Origin: Cryptomeria japonica
Taxonomy: Eukaryota > Streptophyta > Pinopsida > Cupressales > Cupressaceae
Direction: 5' to 3'
DNA length: 64,000 nt
Assembly (NCBI RefSeq): GCF_030272615.1
Contig: NC_081412.1
Span: forward strand, 344,961,870 to 345,025,869
Positions 12,193-23,904 of the stretch are shown in pieces. Within the stretch, counting starts at the first letter, position 1. Each line of letters opens with the position of its first letter. The notes under the pieces are model-generated. The model saw nothing but the letters and a program-made list of their open reading frames with translations. It had not been told where the DNA came from and searched no databases. The translations under genes were made by a program, and so were the position numbers.

Positions 12193-15024
12193 CTACTCTT
12201 TGCTTGTCACATGCTCCATGCGGACTTGTTTTTCCTGTACTCTTTCCCTTAGAAAATGATATTTTAATTCTATGTGCTTTGTTCTTGCATGTAACGCATG
12301 ATTTTTTGAAATATTGATTGCACTAGTATTATCACAGTAAATAGTTATCGATTTAGACATATCAAATCTAAATCCTTCAAACACATGTCTCATCCAGATT
12401 GCATGTGTGCAATTCATTGATGTTGCAACATACTCTGCCTCTATTGTTGACTGAGAAACACAAGTTTGCTTCTTACTTGTCCAAGCAACCAATCTGCCTC
12501 CAAGAATAAAATCTCCACAGGTAGTGCTTTTCTGATCATCTACATTGCCTGCCCAATCTGCATTAGTAAATACATTCAAAGAAAAAATTCCTTTATAAGG
12601 ATACCATAAACCATAATCTACTATGCCTTTCAGGTACTAGAATATCCTTTCCACTGCTACCAAGTGAGTCTCCTTGGGATCCTTTTGAAATCTAGCAACC
12701 AATCCAACAACATGTACAATATTGAGTCTGCTATGAATGACATAATACAATTTACCAATCATAGACCTATATTCTTTCTCATCCACAGATGGCGAGTCAT
12801 CTTGCTTAGACAACTTGCAGCCTATCGCCTTCAGAGTACCAATCGGTTTACAATCCTCCATACCAAATGTTTTCAACACCTCTTTAACATACTTACTCTT
12901 ACAAATAAAAATTCCACCATCCAATTATTGGACCTGCAACCCAATAAAAAATTTAATTTCTCCAATAAGAGACATCTCAAATTCCTTTTTCATCTCCTCA
13001 GTAAAATCCATGCATAGGTCATCATTACCACCAAAGATAATGTCATCCATAAATACTTCAACTATCAATACTTTCTCTCCATTAGTCTTTAGATATATGT
13101 TATTGTCCTCACTGGTACACTGGAATCCTATCTTGATCGGGTGTGCATCCAACCTTTCAAACAATGCTCTCAATACTTGCTTCAATCCATAAGGTTCCTT
13201 ATGTAGTTTACAAATAATATCTTTGTCTTCAGACAAAGAAAATCCATCTGGTTGTTCTATATATACTTCTTCTTCAAGGATGTCATTGAGAAAAGATTTA
13301 AAAACCATCTGATAGACTTTAAATCCTTTAAATGCAGCATAAGCAAGTAGCATTCTTACTCCTTCCAATCTCGCCACAGGTGCAAATTTTTCACCATAAT
13401 CTTCTCCTTCTTGTGTATAGTCTTTGCAAACCAGTCTTGCTTTATTTCTCACAACATTGCCTTCTTCATTTAACTTGTTTCTAAAAACCCATTTGGTTCC
13501 AATAACATTCTTGTCTTCTAGTTTGGGAAAAAGTGTCCATGTCTTGTTCTTCTCTATTTGATCCAACTCATTCATTGCACTAATTTGGTCACCATCCTTT
13601 AATGCTTCTCTTACTGTTTTCGGCTCAATAGTAGAAATCAGACAAGAATTTTCTCTGATTTTCCTCCTTGTTTGTACTCCGGCATGTTTCTTCTGAGTGA
13701 TTTAACCTGACATACCTTGGAATAACCGGTTCTGGTGTTGTGCTTCTTGCTTCATGTTCTTCATCTTCTTCATCACTCTCTGCATTTACCAATTGAGCAC
13801 TTATTTCTGCAACATTTTTCTCATCAATCTTCTACACTTCCGGTTCTATAAACACAAGTCTTTCTTCATCTTCTCAAGCTCAGATCTGCTAGACTCACCA
13901 TATTTCTCAAGTAGTTCATCTATCTTCACATTAGCACTCTCAATGATCTTCTTAGTTCTTTTGTTATAACTTTTTAATGCCTTACTCTTTATAGAGTAAC
14001 CAAGAAAAATGTCTTCATCACACTTAGCATCAAACTTTTCAGTGTAATCATCTCGCTTAATATAACATTTACTCCCAAAAATTTTGAAATAACTTACACT
14101 AGGAGTCTTTCCATGCCATAATTCATAAGGTGTTTTGTTTTTACCTTTTTTGATAAGTACTCGGTTCAAAGTATAGACAACAATGTTGACTGCTTCTCTC
14201 CAAAACATCTTTGGTACTTCACCTTAAATCAACATGGTTCTAGCAACTTCAACAACCATTCTAATCATTCTCTCTACTATCCCATTATGTTGTGGAGTTC
14301 TAGGAGCTGACATCTGCCTCTTAATTCTCTGTTCATCACAGAACTTCACAAACTCATCAAAAGTAAATTAACCCCCCCGGTCAGATCTCAACAATTTTAG
14401 ATTCTTCTCGGTATCTTTCTAAACAAGAGCTTTAAATGCTTTAAACTTACTGAATGCCTCAGAATTTTCTCTCAGAAAAGTTAACTTTCCAATTAAAGAA
14501 TCAACAGTAACTTTATCTTTTGAAATGGATCTCAGTTCTTGAATAGCAGACACTCGGATAGAATATTGCAGTAAAAGAGTTCTAAGCATTTTACTAACAA
14601 TAGTATCATCTTCAATCTTACCTCCAACACTCTTTATACCACCTACAAATTCCTTAATACTTTGTCCATATCGAGTTATGTTCTCACCGTCAACCATTTT
14701 CATATCATCAAATTTTCCTCTCAGAATCTCTTCCTTTTCCCTTTGTACATGTTCATCTCCTCATTAGCAGTTTCTAATCCATGAACATCAATATACTCAG
14801 AGTCAAACAAAGTACTTACAATTGCTTCAAGAGCCTGAATTTTTTCCTATTGTTCTTTGAGCTCATTCGATGTCAAGGGACTCGTAGTAGGAGCAACATA
14901 CTTGGTTATCACATGATTCCAGTACTACGAACCCATTCCTTTAATATAGATATTCATCTGATCACTCCATATCTGGTAGTTTTCCTTGGTAAGCTTGGGA
15001 CCCTCCTTCTTCATCATCTTTCAT
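12193..15024 (-). pseudogene. Copia-1 gag-pol, internally deleted
   Basis: Read on minus. Gag remnant from the ATG at 15022-15024 to about 14479, including NITRYGQSIKEFVGGI and a GKL motif. It is joined in frame at about 14478 to the integrase C-terminal half (FLRENSEAF, then LRSDRGG near 14380). Zinc knuckle, protease and the integrase N-terminus are missing. The integrase tail (14208-13846) has TLNRV and YFKIFGSKCY. RT (13575-12640) has [31 protein letters not shown], a damaged YQMVFKSF where DVKSAF is expected, and FMDDII at about 13045. RNase H (12579-12193) has TNADWAGN, AEYVA and YCDNTSAI. Several stops and frameshifts; not functional. Confidence 0.9.
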
Positions 15025-15070
15025 AGAATCTTTCCCTCAAGCTGTCAAGCTTTCTGCACATAGAGGACCA

Positions 15071-15086
15071 ATGCTCTGGTACCAAT
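15071..15086 (-). promoter_or_regulatory. Copia-1 primer-binding site (initiator tRNA-Met)
   Basis: On minus the sequence next to the 5' LTR reads ATTGGTACCAGAGCAT, one base different from the standard TGGTATCAGAGC primer site. Confidence 0.85.
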
Positions 15087-16626
15087 TGTTAATCCTAGAG
15101 GATTTGGTTAATACTGAGAGGGGGGTGAATCAATATTAATAGAAACTGAAACTTTCAACACCAAAATAGACTTATCTTAGATCTGAAAACATTCAATACT
15201 TAAACTAACTTATTAAATGATCAGAATGCTTCATCAATCATATAATCATCAATACCGGTAACCACTTTAAGATCTCTGAAAAACAAACATAAACTGTCTT
15301 AACTGGTTATCAGAAATAAAACATGAACATCATAAGAAAAGTATTCCACACATGAACACCATGATTTTTACGTAGAAACCCAAATAGGGAAAAACCACGA
15401 TGGGAATTAGTACTCACAAATATTTTGCACTCTTTCAGAATGTGCCCTGTTAGGAGCCAAGCCCGATTAGAAGCTTACAATGATTCCCTGTTAGGAGCAA
15501 ACCCTGTTAGGAGTCACCCGGTTAAGGGATTTACCTCAGCCCTATTAGAAACTTTGATCTGTTAGGATCAACCTCGCAAGAGGATTTAGAACTCAGATAT
15601 TGAGTCACCCTGTTAGGGGATTTTACAATATGAGGCCTATTAAGACCTACCCGATTAAGGGATTTTAGTTGTTATAATTATTAGAGAACAACAGTGAATG
15701 ATTTGTGTATAGCACTCAACTATTTGCTTGATCAGATCTAATTAAGTTCTAAGTCTGCATCTCACTGGCAGATCTTCTCACACACACTGGTTCCGCTTCT
15801 CACACTTCTCAAAATCACCGACACTACAAAACATCAATCTTACCGACATAAATAACTTTTACAACTAGTCGACATCAAAACCCTAAGACTTACTACATAG
15901 ATCATCACAGATCTTTACAAGTCATTACAAATCATCATAGGAATCATTACAATCAATTACAAATCAATATCGTTCGTTGAATGATCATAAATCTTCATAG
16001 CAAGTTGATCTGGTACAAAGTCAAACACTTAGCACACTCTGCTAAGCACTTTGCACATTCCCAAGAAATTCGCTCTCCAAATAGGCCAAAACATCTTTGA
16101 AACATATCATGCAGTTTGTGTCACATTATCATCAACACATGAACTTGATGTAGATCACCGCCAAACCAAAAATCATTACCGGTTAAGAGAATTATTTACC
16201 GATCTTTAAACCCTTCTTAAATCCTAGCAAAACTTCATAAATTCAAAACATGCCTTCCAGTAACCATCATAGGATGCGGTTCCAGGTATATAATCAAATC
16301 CATCATAAAATCTTATGTATCAAACCACAAGTCACCAAACATCTCCAATCACCTGATTCCATCAAAACTTATATGCTTTATCAATTAAGGTCCTAATTCG
16401 CAGTCTTGTTGATAAACTCTGTCAAATTGTCAAACTCTTACTCCGGTAGACCAAATCAATTAGACAACAAATTGATCATCGAAAACCAATTGTAAACATC
16501 ATTAAACATTAGTTGACCTTGGTTTCCATCAATGACAACACAAAAAATTGATCATGTCATCTTCCTCTACTGTTACAGTCATTCATCATCATCTCAACCT
16601 TATCAGTTATGCCAAACATGCCAACA
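15087..16626 (-). repeat. Copia-1 5' LTR
   Basis: 1540 bp, starts TGTTAATCC and ends GCCAACA on plus; the direct repeat of 10202-11743. It abuts the primer site on its left, so it is the 5' LTR of a minus-strand element. Confidence 0.92.
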
Positions 16627-16945
16627 TGAAATATTGCAAATACTTGAAATAAATTATAGAAAGGTATACCTCGGATCTGCAATGACTGATAATGATGCTT
16701 TGCTTCTTGAATGTAATCACATATGTTGTATGAAAATTGCATGAACATGACAAAACCGTAATCACACACACATGCTTGCAAATGAATGATGTAATGTTGA
16801 TCCATGATGGATAGATAAAGAATATGCAGCCTTGAAGACCTCTAGAAATGCTTGATGATGACTACTTCAATGCTCAAATGCTTGATTTCTTGTGCTCCCA
16901 ATTTCCCCTATCATGAATGTATTATCCAAATGATAGGAGAAGACC

Positions 16946-16956
16946 TCCTTATATAC
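16946..16956 (-). promoter_or_regulatory. Likely TATA box of the outer LTR promoter
   Basis: The minus strand reads AAGTATATAAGG inside the 5' LTR of the element at 7.8-17.3 kb. The related LTRs have TATATAAA in the same relative place (51054-51061 and 57665-57672). Confidence 0.5.
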
Positions 16957-17294
16957 TTGTTTGTCATCAATTATGTTAATTTTCTGACATAGGCCAACAT
17001 GAAACAAGATTTCTCGCTCAAATTTGAGATGGGGAAAAGAGTTTAAATTGGGTCCCAATTAGGAAGGACCATGGTGTGGCACCATGGTCCCAGTGAGGAC
17101 CCAGGTGTCTCGCCCTAGTCCTACCCCATATTTGGGTCAGGGTTAAAGTGCAATGCAAGGTGGAATGTGATATTGATGCCAATTTTGCATGGGAGAGGCA
17201 TAAATAGGTCATGATCAAGCATAGGGATAAGAACGCTAAGGTGAGGGCCCCAAATACGGTCAAAATTGCAAAGGGTGAAATTTTAGGACGCTAC

Positions 17295-17643
17295 TATAGG
17301 CTATTAATAAATAACAACATCATAGGCTATTACATCATGTCATCATCATATATTGTATTATAAGAGAGTCAACATACAATCCTTCCATAATATCATCATG
17401 CATAACATCCATGTCATAAAATTAAGAATATATAATATAGATCACAATCACTGCACCATCTTGCATCACCAAAGTGGTCAGTACATGCCATATCACATCA
17501 TAACCTATAGTACATCAGATTTTGCATCATAAACATGTTAAAACATCATATCATAGTCATGCATCTATACATCATCATACATCCATCATGCATGCATAAT
17601 AAACATTAAAACTACCATACGTAGCTAGAGCTGAATCATCATC

Positions 17644-17675
<32 letters not shown>

Positions 17676-17900
17676 CAAAATTTCACAATGATTGTCAAAA
17701 GAATATATATGTACAATTGTATCAATATATACATCATATGGTACATCATGAATAAATAATAAGTACATCTTTGACTAATAACAAATAAAAGAATAATGAT
17801 CACCTCACATCCTCAAAAATCTCAATGGGGTGAAAAGAATCAAATAATACATCTTGTGTATGGTATATCAAAAATAATCCTCTGCATCTACATCAAGCTG
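17295..17900. other. Non-coding AT-rich flank with a TG microsatellite
   Basis: No gene seen. Many CATCATCAT-type runs and a perfect (TG)n tract of about 28 bases near 17648-17675. Confidence 0.7.
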
Positions 17901-17926
17901 TTAAAAAATGCTCAAGGAAGGCGAGG

Positions 17927-20270
17927 TCAGTCCCTATCCTGGAGGTACCTGTCCCTGATCTTGTCCTTGGGATACCTGTGCGGATCCTGATGTTGACCCA
18001 ATGCTCTACCCACTGCCTTGTGTATGTTTATCCTGCTAGACCCACCAGTACTCCGATTAGATCTCCCTGACCCTCCACTAGATCCTCCCCTATGTGAAGA
18101 ATTAGATCCTCTCGCTCTAGGTGGAGTTGTATACACCTCGTGCAGGTATGTAAGAATGGCTCTCTCATACTAAGCCCTATACCATCCAGCCTGGTAGGAA
18201 AGAGCCTAAATATATGTCCCTTGTCTCTCTACCATCACTGCCAAAACTTCCTCTCCTCCTCCTCCTCCATCAACCTAGTGCCAGGCCGCATCCCTCTCTC
18301 TCCTATACCTCTCCACCATATCCTTCGTCCTCCACCTAGCATGCTCAATAGAATCCCTCACAGTTGTTCTCCTCCTCCTCCTCCATCAACCTAGTGCCAG
18401 GCCGCATCCTTCTCTCTCCTATACCTCTCCACCATCTCCTTCGTCCTCCACCTAGCATGCTCAATAGAATCCCTCACAGTTGTGGTCGTGTCTCGCTCCT
18501 GCAATAATCTCTCTCTCTCAGCCTGAAGCTAAATCCTAGCCTACTCTGCTATATCCCTCTCTCTATGGAGGCTATCCCTCTCAATGGTCATAATTTGCAG
18601 CCTCTCCTCTCTCCTCCTATAAGGAATGGATTCGTGCCTCTGAATCTGGGTGTCACAAAACCCTCTCCTCTCTCCTCTATTTGTTGGGACACACCTAACT
18701 CAGTGTGCTCCTCTGTTGTCCTTGTCCCTGAGTCTGTATTAGTGTGGGTATTGGGGCATCAACATCCATGGCTTGGGCCTCTATCTCTATTGTCCCTACC
18801 CCCTCACCTCCTATATCATCTCCTCCTCCTCTCCTCTCTTGTCCTCTAGTTTTTCTGTGTCTCCTAGTTGGCACTACTAGTGTCGCTGGAATACCTTGTG
18901 CCCATCTCAAAACTGTGGCAGTTGCTACCTCCGCTCTACCCCTGGAAGGGTGATAAGCGTCTCATCTGATACCTCAAGCTCATGCCTCCCTCCTCCCACT
19001 CTCCAATGGTGTTGAACCTACTCTCCCAACTTGAGTAGGTCTATGTTGGGCCCATCATGCTATGTAGGCATCTGTAACACTAGGATCTGCAACCCCTGCC
19101 TTGGGATCCCATATTGTGGGCACTAAATGTGTCCACTCATTGATAAGAGCATGGTTGCCTCTCAAAAGTGCACCCCACTATGGATCTTGCTCTCTCATAG
19201 TTCATTTGAACTTGTGGGGTGCCTCAGGAAAATCCTATACAAAACCGAATTGACGTTGGACCCTATTAGGTCTATATCTCTCTATCACATGCTCCCTCTT
19301 GCCGAAAATGTACATAAGAGTAATATTATATGGAATGTGATGATGGTCATCTAGCCAAACAGCTAGTGACATGTATGGTTGCCATGGAATATGAGAAGCA
19401 TCTAATATGTCAAAAATGACTCTCCAATAGTCAATATCCTCAGTCTCCTCATAATGCAAACCATATCGATAACTGTATACAATAGGCAAATATGTTGCTT
19501 TGTCTGCATGCCCTACTAGTTGAGTCACTGCAAAATAATCCCATGCCCATACCTGGAGTAGATTCATGTAGCCAAAACTATGACCGCCATGATAACATAT
19601 CTAATGGAGCTCTTTGTATAACACAATCAAAATGAGAGTCCCCCAAGCCATCAACCTACCACCATCTATAACATTAATACAAACCTAAATCATACCTAGA
19701 ACAACTGATCATCCACCTCTATCTAGCAAAATGAAGTCGCTAACCAATGCGCATATAAAAAAATAAATGTGTCGATCAGGAGGTTCCTGTTGTAAAGACT
19801 AATCCAATGACAACTGTCCATGGCGTAGTTGTACCCCTACTCCAACCAATCTCTGTATAGCATCATCCAGGGGTTTCATATCTGCAATAACCCTAACTCC
19901 TCGAATCGGAAGTCTCAAGATACAATATACGTCCTCGTTGGTGACAATAATCTACCCAATCAGCATGTGAAAAGTAGTTGTGTTTCTCCTCCATCTCTAT
20001 TCTAGTGCAATCAACATAGACATATGGGATTGAATGTGTGGCATATGTGCCAGATGACCTAACCCGATCGCATCAATTTGAGCCCAATCTGCAAGCTCGA
20101 ATCCTTCAACTACTCTCAAGATAGCTAAACTCCTCTCTCAACTCACTAGGATATCCACACTCCACTACATCCAAGCAAATCAGTATGTCAAGAATCTTTT
20201 CTTCTATCTATCTTATTTTAGATTATCTTTTTGCCTCTTGTTTTCCCTTCTTTGTTGTTGTTTGAGGCAT
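17927..20270 (-). pseudogene. Plant mobile domain (PMD, aminotransferase-like) gene, decayed
   Basis: Read on minus. A possible start at about 20270 gives MPQTTTKKGKQEAKR. The PMD core follows from about 20070 in pieces: GHLAHMPHIQSHMSMLIALE, then VTNEDVYCILRLPIRGVRV (about 19950-19900). The longest open piece (19567-19235) has LLQVWAWDYF, WRVIFDILDA, IPWQPYM and YRPNRVQRQFGF, typical of the C-terminal half of the family. A low-complexity tail rich in Gly, Ser and Arg (18136-17927) follows. Several stops and frameshifts make it a pseudogene. No introns are needed to align the pieces. It lies antisense to the LTR element tract at 21083-22181, as described for antisense extra ORFs in some Ty3/gypsy elements. 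Confidence 0.7.
18257..18488. repeat. 116 bp tandem duplication in the PMD tail
   Basis: The block with CCTCCATCAACCTAGTGCC through CCCTCACAGTTGT is repeated head to tail with a spacing of 116 bases (first CTAGTG at 18275, second at 18391) and only two or three differences. The period is not a multiple of three, so it shifts the reading frame. Confidence 0.85.
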
Positions 20271-21082
20271 TGTCTACCTATTCTGATAAAAGAAAGGCAA
20301 TCCCACTGTTTCTTGGATAGTGAGATCACGTTCTCACCATCCTTTATAGTGTTCTTGCCATCACAAGATCACATCCCTCCTTTCTCTCTTTCTTCCCTTC
20401 TTCCCTAATAGTGGGATTGCAATCTCATTGGCATTAGAATAGCGAGATCATGATCCCGCTATCATTCTCAGTGAACCCACCTTCGTGGGATCGCGTTCCC
20501 GATCCTACCCCTAATCTACCTGGTCTCGCTTACATGCGTGAGCGACATGAACGCATTCCTACCACTTCAGCACACAATCTCATGGTTCACGAACCAACAT
20601 GATCCTTGTTTCTATGACATTAAATGCTAATAAATGTATAAAAACAAAATCAAAACTAAAGTTTTTCAAGACATACCTCTTGATCAGGTCGCATGCTCCG
20701 TTTGACACTTGCCACCACATCCACACGATACCTCGAGATCTCCCTAGATGTCATCTAGTCCAATGCACTCAAAGCTCTCAATTGCGTAAAGAAAATCTGA
20801 AAGGGCTCTAATTTTCTCTTAAATCTCTCCTATATACAATAAAAATGAATAGTAAATTTCCAAATATGCTAATATAGGGCTTCCCAAAGCCCTATTTTCA
20901 TCATCTCAGTCCCTTTGGGACCATTTTTCTTCTCATTTCTTCCTGCAATCATCTTTTCAAGTGTCGTTCTCGCTTGCTAACTTGTTTCTTGTCCTTTTGT
21001 CCATCTAAGGCATTTTTCTTGCACCTTGTTCTTCAGGTTGCTAGTGTCTTTTGTCTTTGCACCGACGCTACTCTAGCATCAT
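20271..21082. other. Non-coding part of the Ty3/gypsy remnant, left of the polypurine tract
   Basis: No convincing ORF. It has repeated phrases around GTGGGATTGC and GAGATCACG (20330-20500). Its position between an antisense PMD gene and a polypurine tract fits the long 3' region of Tat/Ogre-like elements (inference). Confidence 0.4.
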
Positions 21083-21098
21083 TGCAAAGAGGGGCAAA
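21083..21098 (+). promoter_or_regulatory. Polypurine tract
   Basis: GCAAAGAGGGGCAAAA directly precedes the LTR start TGTAGACACC at 21099 and would prime plus-strand DNA synthesis. Confidence 0.6.
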
Positions 21099-22181
21099 AT
21101 GTAGACACCTAAATTTGATTAATTTAATTAATTGAATTTAGTCATCCCAAGCGCATTTAATTAAATAATTACGCATTATTTAATTAATTGGTAAGTCTTT
21201 CCTTCTAGCCAATTAATTTTATTAATTATGTTATAGTCTACTTTTGATTAATTGATTGGTAATTAAAATTAATTAATTAATTAAATTTGAACACTTCTAT
21301 TAAATATACCAAATTTTGCAATTTGATTATTCAATTCACATTGACTTTTTTTCTTCTAAATTTCTCCCATATAATTAATTAATTCTATTTTCCCACATGT
21401 CTCCTAACTTTAACCCTTGTGTAACCCTTCGCCTAGCCTGACCCACCTAGCTAACCAAGGGTTTAGTCAACCCTATCCCTTATCCCTCACTATATGTGTG
21501 CATATTCCCAAAATATCTTTAATTCCCTAAAATATCCCAAATTTCTTAAAATTTGGGGAAAATTTCCTAAAATTTGGGAAAATATCTCAAATTTCCTCAA
21601 ACATGAGAATTGCATCCTTTTTCAGTCTCTTTTTTAATAGAACCTTTCAATTTGGGTGTCTCATTCCCAAATGGACATGTGTTCTCAGGGACACATGTCA
21701 TTCCTTCCAATGACACGTGTCCTTCTTAAGGACACGTGTCATTATCATCCATGACACTTGCCCTTCTCAGGGACACGTGTCTCATTCTCATGCCCCTCCA
21801 TCTCTCGTTCAAGTCTATTTAAACCCCACATTTTTCTTCAAAAATGCATCCACTTTCATTTTCATACCCTCATAATGCATAAATGCTCACACTCTTTTGC
21901 ATAAACACGTCCATTTAGCATAGTATTTTGTATCACAGCTTGCTTAGTTTTCTAACTTGCATTCACTATCATGGAGCACAATCGAGTATATACAGTATAG
22001 TAAGCATACATCGAATCAGAGGAGGGGACAATCAAATTGAAGGAGGAATATGGAGTTTGCATTTTAATCAACTTTATTTTGTTTATCTAATTTATTCCTT
22101 TTTAACGTCCTAATCTTGAGTGTGGTTGAGATATGTGTCTGTCAATTGCTTAGTTTATCTTTTAAATAGTTTACACACACA
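21099..22181 (+). repeat. 3' LTR of a Ty3/gypsy element
   Basis: Begins TGTAGACACCTAAATTTG right after a polypurine tract. It holds an AT-rich first part with TTAATTAAT repeats, a cluster of CACGTG motifs at 21676-21779 and a TATTTAAA box at 21816-21823. The right end is uncertain: either ...CACACA near 22181 or ...CTGCA near 22201. The partner LTR was not found in the window. Confidence 0.6.
21816..21823 (+). promoter_or_regulatory. LTR TATA box with upstream G-box cluster
   Basis: TATTTAAA lies about 40 bases after three CACGTG cores (21714-21719, 21733-21738, 21774-21779) and near-matches (ACATGT, CACTTG) in the 100 bases before. CACGTG with flanking GA...TC is the usual plant G-box/ABRE bound by bZIP factors. 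Confidence 0.5.
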
Positions 22182-22202
22182 TTTTTTTACATGCAACTGC
22201 AA

Positions 22203-22866
22203 GTAATGTTGAGTTTAACAATATTATCCATTTGTTCTCCATGAATGAAAATATTCATAATCATATTAAGAAAATGCTATATTCATTGAAGCATCCTATT
22301 GCATGCAATGTTGCAACAAAAGTAGCAAGTGCACATTCAACAAAAGATTTCTCAAGTGATGAACTTGATCTAGAGATATTGATTAGTAGGAAATCAAGGG
22401 CCATGTTGACTCCAAATCTTTGGATAAAAGAAGGACTTGTAAATGGAGCTCTCAGATATATTCAAAATATTGTCTACAAACAAGGAAGTTCCCCACCTGA
22501 ACCACCAACATATGTCATGGTTGAGTGTTACAATTATTCAAGAATACCATTTGAAGATAACCATCCAAAAACAATTCCAATAACAACAATGCAAAGGGGT
22601 AGAACATATCAATTACCATTAAGATTGGTGTGGGTATTGACAATACATAAATCTCAAGGATTGGCTCTTTCAAAAGCCATAGTTGATATAGGACCAAGAG
22701 AAAGAATGTGATTGACATTTGTTGCAGTATCTCATGTAAAGGCTCTGGAAGGTTTGAAAATAATGTTGGCATTCACTTATGACTGTTATGAAAAAATGGA
22801 AAAGTGTAGACAACTTGTCAAGCGTAAAGCTGAAGAAAACATATTGAAATTTTTAGAACATAATTG
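22203..22866 (+). pseudogene. Helitron-type Pif1-like helicase, C-terminal fragment
   Basis: The frame gives VEFNNIIHLFSMNENIHNH, a middle piece LWIKEGLVNGALRYI, then RLVWVLTIHKSQGLALSKA and VDIGPRERM before a stop at 22709. Past this stop the frame goes on with FVAVSHVKALEGL and ends at the TGA near 22866. These are the last helicase motifs (V and VI region, TIHKSQG) of the Pif1-like helicase carried by plant Helitrons. The Rep domain and the first half of the helicase are absent. The left edge meets the LTR end, so an insertion or deletion cut it there. No Helitron CTRR end was identified. Confidence 0.75.
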
Positions 22867-23080
22867 ATGTAATATATTTTTCTCCAAATTTCCTCCATGA
22901 CTTTTAAGTTTTTTAATATAAATATCATACCTAATAGAACTTTCTCATAATATTACATATATAAAAAATCATCCATTGTATTGTGCATAAAGAAAATGAC
23001 AATTAAAAAATCTCAAAAATTAATGTAATATATTTTTCTTCAAATTTGCTTCCATGACCTTTATGTTTTCTAATATCAAA
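22866..23080. repeat. Two copies of a 55 bp AT-rich block
   Basis: ATGTAATATATTTTTCTCC...CCATGACTTTTA (about 22868-22915) recurs as ATGTAATATATTTTTCTTC...CCATGACCTTTA (about 23023-23068), spacing about 155. Non-coding, downstream of the helicase fragment. Confidence 0.6.
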
Positions 23081-23300
23081 AAAATCAAAACTAGTATGAA
23101 ATAAATTATCACTAATAAATGTCTTATTTTTATCACAATAATAATCTCTAACATTTAATATACAATCATTTCCGTTCACAATGTCTATGAAAGAAACTTT
23201 AACTAAAATGGTTTAAGATTGACCTAAATCAAGTTTATTTGATTATTTCCATTTCACAACTTGCATCATTTTATAAATAAAATTCATGTAACCTTCCATC

Positions 23301-23904
23301 TTTTTTTTTCCTATTAAAGATCATGGAGTCAATACAAAAGGAATATACGATGAGTGTTAGATCAAATCATCAAATACAGTTGTCTCTCCCACTGAGTCTC
23401 TAAAGCCAGCTATATCCCTCTCACTTTCACAGTATCACAGAGTTCAAATAGAGTTGCAAAAATTACATTGACTTAGATATACATATAGGAAAAAAACAAG
23501 AACATGATCCAATAAGTCAAGGATCCCTGCAATGGTTTGATTCCACGCTGTCCAGCCCTTGTGTCCTTCCATCCATACCAATATTTTGCCTTCCTGTATC
23601 TGTCTCAGATATGGGTGGGAAAAGATCTTTACCATTGGGATAAGGTCCACTTGCTGTTGTGAATCACCAATTTTGTTCCTTGCATTTCTCTCATAAATTT
23701 ATGTAGGGTCATCTCAAAGGCGGATTTATCCTCATTCTATCTGGTCCAAGTAAAGTCATGGGATAACTCCCATCTAAAGACCCTAGCACATCCATCTCGC
23801 ACTAGATCATCCAAATTCCTTCTGGCCAATCTCATCACAACTGTAACCTATGAGAAAAAATCATAATAAATGAGTCTCTTGCGAGACTTCGTAAGCATCC
23901 TATG
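23301..23904 (-). pseudogene. LINE-B 3' end with poly(A), weak coding trace
   Basis: On minus one frame reads VTVVMRLARRNLDDLVRDG, then CARVFRWELSHDFTWTR, a stop, and FEMTLHKFMREMQG, so there was probably protein here, but I do not recognise it. It then passes into a non-coding tail that ends in nine A residues at the target duplication. It lacks RNase H motifs and has no visible likeness to the ORF3 family of LINE-A and LINE-C. Confidence 0.5.

Larger units (their letters stand above)
10202..16626 (-). mobile_element. Copia-1, complete but decayed LTR retrotransposon
   Basis: Two LTRs (10202-11743 and 15087-16626), each beginning TGTTA and ending CCAACA, flank a minus-strand gag-pol remnant. 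The 5-base target duplication TGAAA is exact (10197-10201 and 16627-16631). The primer site (15071-15086, GCTCTGGTACCAAT on plus) fits initiator tRNA-Met; the polypurine tract (AAAGGGGGAGA on minus) lies at 11744-11757. The LTRs differ at many sites, so the insertion is not recent. It landed in the LTR of another element. Confidence 0.93.
7791..17294 (-). mobile_element. Non-autonomous LTR retrotransposon, tRNA-Trp primer site, 3' part missing; split by Copia-1
   Basis: Minus-strand element. On the plus strand its 5' LTR begins with TG at 9681 and ends near 17294 (GGACGCTAC). Copia-1 (10202-16626) sits inside it, leaving about 1.18 kb of LTR. Left of the LTR are the primer site (9665-9677), an AT-rich leader (8533-9660) and a decayed ORF. 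The LTR and leader resemble those of the element at 50120-58025 (same GGACGCTAC end, same primer site, same hairpin theme), so both belong to one family. The expected 3' LTR on the left is not recognisable; the left limit given is approximate. Confidence 0.7.

Noticed and set aside
18140-18953. Plus-strand Ser/Pro/Leu-rich ORFs
   Set aside because: Shadows of the low-complexity tail of the minus-strand PMD pseudogene.
23301-23904. LINE-B 3' coding trace as another ORF3
   Set aside because: No coiled coil and no match to the ORF3 signature; left as unassigned.
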